From assembly GCA_014379395.1 (NCBI GenBank), contig JACMLV010000769.1, positions 1 through 6,026 on the forward strand: a DNA stretch of 6,026 nt. The letters run 5' to 3'. Below, piece by piece: positions 1-4,568 of this stretch. The notes under the pieces are model-generated. The model searched no databases and was not told the DNA's origin. It was given only the letters and a program-made list of their open reading frames with translations. This stretch comes from Burkholderiaceae bacterium. Lineage in GTDB: Bacteria > Pseudomonadota > Gammaproteobacteria > Burkholderiales > Burkholderiaceae_D. The stretch's first letter is position 1; the number at the start of each line of letters is the position of its first letter. The translations under genes and the position numbers were made by a program.

Positions 1-84
1 AAACTGGCGCTGCTGAACGCGAACGCGTTGGGCGACCCGAAAACCTTCGACGCCCACATCCAGTCCGCGCTGCGCGACCTGTGA
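1..84 (+). CDS. 3' end of an unidentified gene (last 27 codons)
   Basis: An open frame enters from the left edge and ends at TGA 82-84. It encodes 27 residues, ending in TFDAHIQSALRDL. Codon use (GC-rich third positions) matches the genes that follow, so this looks like a genuine coding tail. The fragment is too short to assign a family, and I do not name one. The next start codon lies 40 nt downstream on the same strand with no clear hairpin terminator between them, so it is plausibly the preceding gene of the same catabolic operon. A monooxygenase or other upstream enzyme of the aromatic pathway would fit that position, but this is only inference from context. Confidence 0.6.
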   Translation, partial: KLALLNANALGDPKTFDAHIQSALRDL

Positions 85-124
85 TGCCCGGGCAATCTTG
101 ACGCGCTTTTTTTAGGAATCGAAA

Positions 125-664
125 ATGAAAATACAGAAAATCCACCACGTCGCCTACCGCTGCAAGGACGCCAAGCAGACGGTCGAATGGTACGGCAAGT
201 ACCTCGACATGAACTTCATCCTGGCGATCGCCGAGAACGAGGTGCCGTCGACCAAGGAGCCCGACCCATACATGCACGTGTTCCTGGACGCCGGCAACGG
301 CAACGTGCTCGCCTTTTTCGAGCTGCCGACCCAGCCGCCGATGGGGCGCGACAGCAACACCCCGGTGTGGACCCAGCACCTGGCGCTGCAAGTCGAATCG
401 GTCGAGGCCATGATGGAGGCCAAGGCCAGACTGGAAGCGGACGGCATCGAGGTGCTCGGACCGACCGACCACACCATCTTCAAGTCGATCTATTTCTTCG
501 ACCCCAGCGGGCACCGCCTGGAACTGTGCGCCAACACCGGCACGCCGAAGATGGCCAAGTTGCTCGACGACGCCAAGTGGGACATGCTCAACGAATGGGC
601 GGTCACCAAAAAAGCCCCTCAACACGCACGCTGGATGCACGACGGCAGCTACGCAGGAGAATAA
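125..664 (+). CDS. VOC-superfamily (glyoxalase / extradiol dioxygenase fold) protein
   Basis: A 179-residue protein of the vicinal-oxygen-chelate fold, expected to be a cytoplasmic metalloenzyme. The N-terminal strand carries IHHVAYRC (residues 6-13). The second beta-alpha-beta module begins at WTQHLALQ (82-89), and the end of the core is FFDPSGHRLEL (124-134). Candidate metal ligands in VOC positions are His8, His85 and Glu133, a 2-His-1-Glu set compatible with Fe(II), Mn or Zn chemistry. The size (two modules plus a tail of about 45 residues) is small for classical type I extradiol dioxygenases, which are near 300 residues. The ATG is supported by AGGA at 114-117, 7 nt upstream. It lies 5 nt before a fumarylacetoacetate hydrolase-type gene and upstream of maiA, which suggests a step in aromatic ring cleavage. 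The substrate cannot be read from sequence; a glyoxalase-like or isomerase-like activity remains possible. Confidence 0.85.
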   Translation: MKIQKIHHVAYRCKDAKQTVEWYGKYLDMNFILAIAENEVPSTKEPDPYMHVFLDAGNGNVLAFFELPTQPPMGRDSNTPVWTQHLALQVESVEAMMEAKARLEADGIEVLGPTDHTIFKSIYFFDPSGHRLELCANTGTPKMAKLLDDAKWDMLNEWAVTKKAPQHARWMHDGSYAGE

Positions 665-669
665 AGACA

Positions 670-1686
670 ATGAAACTCGCCACCCTCAAACAAAGCGGCC
701 GCGACGGCACGCTGGTCGTCGTCAACCGTAACCTGACCCACTGCCGCCCCGTGCCCGCCATCGCGCGCACGCTGCAAGCGGCGCTGGACGACTGGGCCGC
801 CTGCGAGCCGCAACTGCGCCAAGTCTACGAGGCGCTGAACGGCGGCGCCATCGCCGACGCGCTGCCGTTCGATCCCGTGCTCTGCCATTCGCCGCTGCCG
901 CGCGCCTACCAGTGGGCCGACGGCTCGGCCTATGTGAACCATGTGGAACTGGTGCGCCGCGCGCGCGGCGCCGAACTGCCGCCGGAATTCTGGAGCGATC
1001 CGCTGATGTACCAGGGCGGCTCGGATTCCTTCGTCGGCCCCCGCGACCCGATCTGCGCCTTGTCGGAAGACTGGGGCATCGACCTGGAAGCCGAAGTCGC
1101 CGTGATCACCGGCGACGTCAAAATGGGCGCGACGGCCGAGCAGTGCGCGCCGGCGATTCGCCTGTTAATGCTGGTCAACGACGTCTCGCTGCGCAACCTG
1201 ATTCCGGGCGAGTTGGCCAAGGGATTTGGTTTCTTCCAAGCCAAACCAGCGAGCGCGTTCAGCCCGGTGGCGATCACGCCCGACGAACTGGACGGCGACT
1301 GGCGCGAAGGCCGGGTGCATCGCCCCTTGACCGTCCATATCAATGGCGGCATGTTCGGCAAGCCGGACGCCGGCACCGACATGACCTTCAGCTTTCCGCA
1401 ACTGGTGGCGCACGTCGCCAAGACCCGGGAAATGGAGGCCGGCTCGATCATCGGCTCCGGTACGGTGTCGAACAAGCAGGGCGACCTCAACGGTTCGTCG
1501 ATCGCCAATGGCGGCGTCGGCTACTGCTGCCTGGCCGAGGTGCGCATGTACGAGACGATCGAGACCGGCAAGCCGCAAACGAGCTTCCTCAAGTTCGGCG
1601 ACACAGTGCGCATCGAGATGCTCGATCGCGACGGGAAGAGCATCTTTGGCGCCATCGAGCAACGCGTGGAGCGCTACCCCGGATGA
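670..1686 (+). CDS. Fumarylacetoacetate hydrolase (FAH) family protein
   Basis: A 338-residue member of the FAH family, which hydrolyses a C-C bond in 1,3-diketo acids such as fumarylacetoacetate or fumarylpyruvate. Hand alignment with mammalian FAH places the metal ligands at Asp84 (DGSAYVNH), Glu140 and Glu142 (IDLEAEVAVITG) and Asp171 (LVNDVSLRN). The catalytic His falls at His91, exactly seven residues after Asp84 as in mouse FAH D126/H133. A conserved Lys is at Lys192 (FFQAKPAS). It is shorter than the eukaryotic enzyme (about 419 residues). The open frame extends far upstream across the VOC gene. ATG 670 is chosen because AGGAG at 655-659 precedes it by 10 nt and the family alignment begins there. 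It follows the VOC stop by 5 nt and overlaps maiA by 4 nt (ATGA). Together with the GSH-dependent isomerase it should convert a maleyl/fumaryl ring-cleavage product to central metabolites. Fumarylacetoacetate versus fumarylpyruvate cannot be settled here. Confidence 0.9.
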   Translation: MKLATLKQSGRDGTLVVVNRNLTHCRPVPAIARTLQAALDDWAACEPQLRQVYEALNGGAIADALPFDPVLCHSPLPRAYQWADGSAYVNHVELVRRARGAELPPEFWSDPLMYQGGSDSFVGPRDPICALSEDWGIDLEAEVAVITGDVKMGATAEQCAPAIRLLMLVNDVSLRNLIPGELAKGFGFFQAKPASAFSPVAITPDELDGDWREGRVHRPLTVHINGGMFGKPDAGTDMTFSFPQLVAHVAKTREMEAGSIIGSGTVSNKQGDLNGSSIANGGVGYCCLAEVRMYETIETGKPQTSFLKFGDTVRIEMLDRDGKSIFGAIEQRVERYPG

Positions 1687-2327
1687 AGCTCTTTACCTAT
1701 TTCCGCAGCTCGGCCGCGTACCGGGTTCGCATCGCGCTCAATCTGAAGGATCTGCCTTATGAGGCCGTGCCGGTTCATCTCCTGCGCGATGGCGGCCAGC
1801 AGCACCGGGCGGACTATCGGGAGAAAAGCCCGCTCGGCATCGTGCCCGCGTTGGAAACGGACAGCGGGGTCTTGACGCAATCGCTGGCGATCATCGAATG
1901 GCTCGATGAAACCCATCCGCAAGCGCCGCTGCTGCCGAGCGACGCCGATGGCCGGGCCCGCGTGCGGGCCCTGGCCCAAACCATCGCCTGCGACATCCAC
2001 CCGCTCAACAATTTACGGGTGCTGCGCTACCTGACCAAAAACCTGGGGATCGACGAAGCGCAAAAAGCCGATTGGTACCGGCACTGGGTCAACGAGGGAC
2101 TGGCGGCGCTTGAAAAACTGCTCGCCGGCGACCCGCGCACCGGCACCTTCTGCCACGGCGAGCGGCCGGGCCTGGCCGATTGCTGCCTGATCCCCCAGGT
2201 GTTCAACGCCCGCCGCTTCGACTGCCCAATGGAGGGACTGCCGACCATCGAACGCATTGTCGCTGCCTGCGAGTCCATGTATGCTTTCCAAAACGCATCT
2301 CCAGCCCAGCAAGCCGATGCCGAGTAG
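1683..2327 (+). CDS. maiA: Maleylacetoacetate isomerase (zeta-class glutathione S-transferase)
   Basis: A 214-residue cytosolic enzyme that uses glutathione to isomerise maleylacetoacetate (or maleylpyruvate) cis to trans, feeding the FAH-type hydrolase encoded just upstream. The N-terminal thioredoxin-like domain (about 1-82) shows the zeta-class active-site segment SSAAYRVRIAL (9-19, with Ser9, Ser10 and Arg14). It also has the cis-proline region PLGIVPAL (50-57) and the glutathione-binding Gln66-Ser67 in LTQSLAIIEWLDE. The C-terminal helical domain (about 90-205) carries the GST folding signature around GLADCCLIPQ, with Asp capping the helix. Length is normal for the family. The ATG lies inside the last codons of the FAH-type gene (ATGA overlap), so translation is probably coupled; a GGAG at 1668-1671 lies 11 nt upstream. 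Maleylpyruvate isomerase (NagL-type, gentisate route) is the main alternative function. Confidence 0.92.
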   Translation: MKLFTYFRSSAAYRVRIALNLKDLPYEAVPVHLLRDGGQQHRADYREKSPLGIVPALETDSGVLTQSLAIIEWLDETHPQAPLLPSDADGRARVRALAQTIACDIHPLNNLRVLRYLTKNLGIDEAQKADWYRHWVNEGLAALEKLLAGDPRTGTFCHGERPGLADCCLIPQVFNARRFDCPMEGLPTIERIVAACESMYAFQNASPAQQADAE

Positions 2328-2388
2328 CTGACTAACGCCGCTGGCTCCCGACTCGGCCCAATCCTTTATCCACAACGGCGAAACATCG

Positions 2389-2979
2389 ATGAGCGATTTT
2401 CTTGAAACAACGTCCGGAGGAGACGACCATGGCGAGCTCGGTTTCCAGCTCGCCGGCGTCGGACTGTGCGTATCCCGCGAACGCGTCATCGAGCGCTGCA
2501 ATCCGAGCTTCGGCGAGATGTTCGGCTACCTCCCCGTCGAACTGGCCGGCAAATCCCTGCTGTGCCTGTATCCCACGCGCGACGAGTTCGAACGCACCGG
2601 CACCCGCCTGCTGCCGGCGCTGCAAACGACCGGGCGCTACAGCGACGAGCGGATCATGCGCCGCAAGGACGGTTCCTTGTTCTGGTGCCATGTCAGCGGG
2701 CGCGCGCAACGGCGCGAGCAGCCGTTCGCCTGCGCGGTGTGGACCTTCGACGACTTGTCGGTGCAGCGCCCGGTGGCGCGCCGCCTGACCGGACGCGAAC
2801 GGGAGGTGGCCCAGTTGCTCGTGGTCGGCAAGCAGAGCAAGGAAATCGCCAGGATTCTCGATCTGAGCCCGCGCACGGTCGATGGACACCGGGCCCGGCT
2901 GCTTGAGAAATACGCGGTCCGCTCGCACGTCGAGCTGGTCTCGAAACTGCTCGGCGGCGGCGCCGCCGCCGGCGCGTGA
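2389..2979 (+). CDS. PAS-domain LuxR-type transcriptional regulator
   Basis: A 196-residue cytoplasmic DNA-binding protein. Residues about 20-125 look like a PAS sensory domain: RVIERCNPSFGEMFGY (32-47) is the typical N-(P/R)-x-F-x-x-(M/L)-x-G-Y core, and RRKDGSLFWCHVSG (91-104) is the conserved beta-hairpin. Residues about 130-190 form a LuxR/GerE helix-turn-helix: LTGREREVAQLL (133-144), then SKEIARILDLSPRTVDGHR (150-168). There is no receiver domain with a phospho-acceptor Asp and no membrane segment, so the PAS pocket would sense a ligand, redox state or partner directly. ATG 2389 lacks a good Shine-Dalgarno sequence, but no better in-frame start precedes it after the TGA at 2329. It follows maiA by 61 nt on the same strand and may be co-transcribed or self-driven. 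Control of the adjacent catabolic operon is a guess from proximity. The last codons lie in an 18-bp perfect palindrome. Confidence 0.88.
   Translation: MSDFLETTSGGDDHGELGFQLAGVGLCVSRERVIERCNPSFGEMFGYLPVELAGKSLLCLYPTRDEFERTGTRLLPALQTTGRYSDERIMRRKDGSLFWCHVSGRAQRREQPFACAVWTFDDLSVQRPVARRLTGREREVAQLLVVGKQSKEIARILDLSPRTVDGHRARLLEKYAVRSHVELVSKLLGGGAAAGA
2953..2970. repeat. Perfect 18-bp GGC/GCC palindrome at the end of the PAS-LuxR gene
   Basis: GGCGGCGGC is followed directly by its reverse complement GCCGCCGCC. It encodes the Gly-Gly-Gly-Ala-Ala-Ala tail of the regulator. There is no loop and no T-tract within a few bases, so it is not a standard terminator. It is most simply a low-complexity C-terminal tail prone to slippage. 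Confidence 0.5.
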
Positions 2980-3014
2980 CGGCACTTTTAGGGCGGCGTC
3001 AGGGCACGGCTACG

Positions 3015-3064
3015 CGCAAAAAGAATATTTAAAATAATGACAATCGATATATTTGGAGAGATTT
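3015..3064. other. AT-rich block upstream of the TATAAT box
   Basis: About 50 bp dominated by A and T (including AATATTTAAAATAATGACAA and ATCGATATATTTGG) stand out sharply against the GC-rich surroundings. The block lies directly upstream of a consensus -10 element. That is the position of an upstream activating (UP-like) element or a site for nucleoid proteins. No convincing symmetrical operator was found in it. Confidence 0.4.
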
Positions 3065-3088
3065 GCGGCCGGCACCACTGCATATAAT
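3053..3088 (+). promoter_or_regulatory. Candidate sigma70-type promoter with consensus -10 TATAAT
   Basis: TATAAT at 3083-3088 is a perfect -10 hexamer, rare in DNA this rich in G and C. The -35 region is poor: TTTGCG at 3062-3067 leaves a 15-nt spacer, and TTGGAG at 3053-3058 leaves 24 nt. Neither is close to optimal. The AT-rich block just upstream may compensate. Transcription would start near 3094-3097. No plus-strand gene follows before the terminator at 3157-3189, so if active it drives a short RNA. Confidence 0.4.
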
Positions 3089-3094
3089 GCGCGC

Positions 3095-3189
3095 TTGCAC
3101 GCAATTTGCACTACCGGCGCCGGCGGTCGGGAAACATACCGGCACCAATTCCACAGGCCCGCAACCGAAAGGTTCGCGGGCTTTTTATT
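3095..3189 (+). ncRNA. Candidate small RNA of about 90 nt, unassigned
   Basis: The interval between the TATAAT box (3083-3088) and the U-tract of a strong terminator (3182-3186) is the size of a typical trans-acting small RNA. It contains no credible protein gene. Near the presumed 5' end are the small dyads TTGCACGCAA (3095-3104) and GCAATTTGC (3101-3109). A self-complementary CCGGCGCCGG follows at 3114-3123, and the RNA would end in a stem with a GAAA loop and the tail UUUUUAUU, as Hfq-dependent RNAs do. I do not recognise it as a tRNA, SRP RNA, 6S RNA or riboswitch. The alternative is that the terminator simply ends the PAS-LuxR message. Confidence 0.3.
3157..3189 (+). terminator. Intrinsic (Rho-independent) terminator, plus strand
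   Basis: GCCCGCAACC (3157-3166), a GAAA tetraloop (3167-3170) and GGTTCGCGGGC (3171-3181) form a ten-pair stem with one bulged C. TTTTTATT (3182-3189) follows directly. Read on the minus strand there is no T-tract after the hairpin, so it is directional and serves plus-strand transcripts. GCGGGC (3176-3181) could alternatively pair with GCCCGC (3190-3195). The structure sits 178 nt past the PAS-LuxR stop and 11 nt before the stop codon of the convergent DUF2894-type gene. Confidence 0.85.
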
Positions 3190-3199
3190 GCCCGCCGGA

Positions 3200-3937
3200 T
3201 CACGTCCGGACGGTGCCGCGCTTACTGTCAGTCTCGCATTGATCGAGACATAGCAAGGCATCGGCATACGACATGAACCGGTTCAGATAATCGGGCGAGA
3301 TGTCGCGCATTGCCGCCAGCGAGCGCAGCACAAGCATATGGGAATTAATCGGCCCGGCATCGGCCGGCGCTTGCTCAAGCGCCTGCGCCACCCGTTTATC
3401 GGCGCTCAGTTTTGACCAGACGTTTCTGAAATTGCGGATCGTCTTCAATTCCGAACGCGATCCGGCCGATCCGGCCGATCCAACACCTCCCGCCACATGC
3501 GCATCCCCGGTTTCCGCTGCATGTTGCTCAAGTCGGCGCACCAGCGCGCCTAGCGTCGCGCCTTCGTCGCCGCGGCTCAAAGTGGCGATAAAGCGCCGCA
3601 ATTCATTGAAATCGCCGGCGTCGAAAAGCCGCCGCAGCTCGCCGGCCGCCGCCGGATATTGAGTGGCGTTTCCGGCCACGGCATCCTCGGCATCGGCGCG
3701 CGCCTGATCGAGCCGTTCCTTAAACGCCGCCAGCGCTTGCGCCAGCTTCGCGTCGAGCACGCGCCTGACGCCGCCCTGATGCGCAGTTGCCCGCGTTGCC
3801 AGTGCTTCAATAAAATGCCAGCGCACCGGGTCGAACCGCTGCGCTCCCGCAGCGCGCAGGGAGGCGAGCGGCGCATTGAAATCGAAGGCCGCATCAAGCG
3901 GCTCGGCCGCGACCGCGCCGCGCTCCGGCTCATCCAT
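3200..3937 (-). CDS. DUF2894-type protein, function unknown
   Basis: A 245-residue soluble protein without signal peptide or membrane helix. I assign it to the DUF2894 type from recall of the C-terminal block and the gene order, not from a profile search. Residues about 1-145 are mostly charged or Ala-rich helix, including FDPVRWHFIEALATRA (35-50) and a long helix through LAQALAAFKERLDQARADA. Residues 149-160 form a Gly-Ser-Ala linker (GGVGSAGSAGS). Residues 163-232 are the most family-like part: ELKTIRNFRNVWSKLSADKR, then MLVLRSLAAM and YLNRFMSYADALLCLDQC. The chosen ATG (3935-3937) overlaps the end of the MotB/OmpA-type gene by 8 nt. The frame is open upstream to 4060, but that extension is Arg/Pro/Ser-rich shadow sequence. 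No Shine-Dalgarno is visible, so translation is probably coupled. It may be a cytoplasmic partner of the motor-like proteins encoded upstream; no catalytic motif is evident. Confidence 0.8.
   Translation of the reverse strand: MDEPERGAVAAEPLDAAFDFNAPLASLRAAGAQRFDPVRWHFIEALATRATAHQGGVRRVLDAKLAQALAAFKERLDQARADAEDAVAGNATQYPAAAGELRRLFDAGDFNELRRFIATLSRGDEGATLGALVRRLEQHAAETGDAHVAGGVGSAGSAGSRSELKTIRNFRNVWSKLSADKRVAQALEQAPADAGPINSHMLVLRSLAAMRDISPDYLNRFMSYADALLCLDQCETDSKRGTVRT
3459..3481. repeat. Short 9-bp tandem repeat (GATCCGGCC) in the DUF2894-type gene
   Basis: GATCCGGCC occurs twice in tandem, followed by a partial GATCC (about 2.6 copies). It is in frame and encodes the Gly-Ser-Ala repeats of the interdomain linker, so gain or loss of units would change linker length by three residues without frameshift. 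Confidence 0.6.
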
Positions 3938-4568
3938 GAGGCGGCGTGTTGGCATCGGAGGTTTTCGGCACCGGCGCCATTTCCACGCGCCGGTTTTGGG
4001 CGCGCGCGGCGTCGTCCGTGTTGGGCTTGACCGGCTGCTCGGAACCGAAGGCCGCCGCAAACACCATCGAAGACGGCATCCCTTCGTCGATCAAGGTTCG
4101 GGTCACCGTCAAAGCGCGCTGGGCCGACAATTCCCAATTGTCGGCAAAGGGGCCGCCACGGATCGACTTGTCGTCGGTAAACCCGCTCACCATCAGCATT
4201 TGCTCGCGCGCCGTCAGGTAGGCGCGCAGCGGGGGAACCAGGCTCGTTAAGAGTTGCCGCCCTTCCGGCTGCAAGCGATCCGAATTGAGCGCGAACAAGA
4301 CCTGGCCGCTGATGCCGATGCGCCCGTTGTTCAAGGTGATGCGCCCGGCGGCCAGTGGAATGGCCAGCGCTTTTTCCAGGCTGGCGCGGCGCTGCTCCTC
4401 GACCTGGCGCTTTTTGACTTCGTCTTGCAGATTCGACGTCAATTCCATCTGGACCGCGACCACGCCCACCAGCAGCAGCACGAAAGCGCCCAGCAAGCCC
4501 GACATCAAATCGCCGAAAACCGCCCACACCGGCGCGCTGTGTTCGACTACCGCGTCGCTGTCTTCCAT
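3930..4568 (-). CDS. MotB/ZorB-like OmpA-domain inner-membrane protein
   Basis: A 212-residue protein. A single membrane helix (about 14-39, WAVFGDLMSGLLGAFVLLL) carries an acidic residue, Asp20, in a G-D-L-M-S context. This matches the proton-carrying Asp of MotB (A-D-F-M-T) and of ZorB-type stators. A charged helical linker follows (about 42-72). The rest (about 86-200) is an OmpA/MotB peptidoglycan-binding domain: VLFALNSDRL, then VSGFTDD with Asp132, NWELSAQRA (144-152) with Arg151, and QNRRVEM. Asp132 and Arg151 are the likely peptidoglycan-contacting pair. Predicted topology is N-in with a periplasmic C-terminus; there is no cleavable signal. The start is taken as ATG 4566-4568, sharing one base with the stop of the upstream gene (TGATG), with AGAGGG 6 nt upstream; GTG 4569-4571 is possible. 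It probably forms an ion-driven stator with the long upstream-encoded protein. A plain peptidoglycan anchor is the alternative. Confidence 0.88.
   Translation of the reverse strand: MEDSDAVVEHSAPVWAVFGDLMSGLLGAFVLLLVGVVAVQMELTSNLQDEVKKRQVEEQRRASLEKALAIPLAAGRITLNNGRIGISGQVLFALNSDRLQPEGRQLLTSLVPPLRAYLTAREQMLMVSGFTDDKSIRGGPFADNWELSAQRALTVTRTLIDEGMPSSMVFAAAFGSEQPVKPNTDDAARAQNRRVEMAPVPKTSDANTPPHG

Noticed and set aside
86..93. Terminator at GCCCGGGC before the T-run at 107-113
   Set aside because: The palindrome has no loop and lies 13 nt from the T-tract, so it is not a functional intrinsic terminator shape.
187..669. Upstream in-frame extension of the FAH-type reading frame across the VOC gene
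   Set aside because: It is Arg/Gln/Gly-rich shadow sequence opposite a VOC gene with conserved motifs. ATG 670 has a good AGGAG and matches the start of family homology.
2332..2985. Long antisense open frame over the PAS-LuxR gene
   Set aside because: Ala/Arg/Gln-rich composition without recognisable motifs; the sense strand has clear PAS and HTH signatures.
3095..3189. A tRNA in the gap, suggested by GGTTCG near the end
   Set aside because: There is no acceptor stem, anticodon arm or 3' CCA. GGTTCG is part of the terminator stem.
3010..3267. Possible small proteins in the intergenic gap (minus 3010-3267; plus TTG start at 3053-3253)
   Set aside because: Neither has a ribosome binding site or a protein-like pattern. 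Both run across the terminator hairpin, and one overlaps the end of the DUF2894-type gene.
3938..4060. Longer N-terminus for the DUF2894-type protein
   Set aside because: The extra 41 residues are a Ser/Arg/Pro-rich shadow of the OmpA domain in another frame. The ATG at 3937 gives a natural acidic start and an 8-nt overlap.
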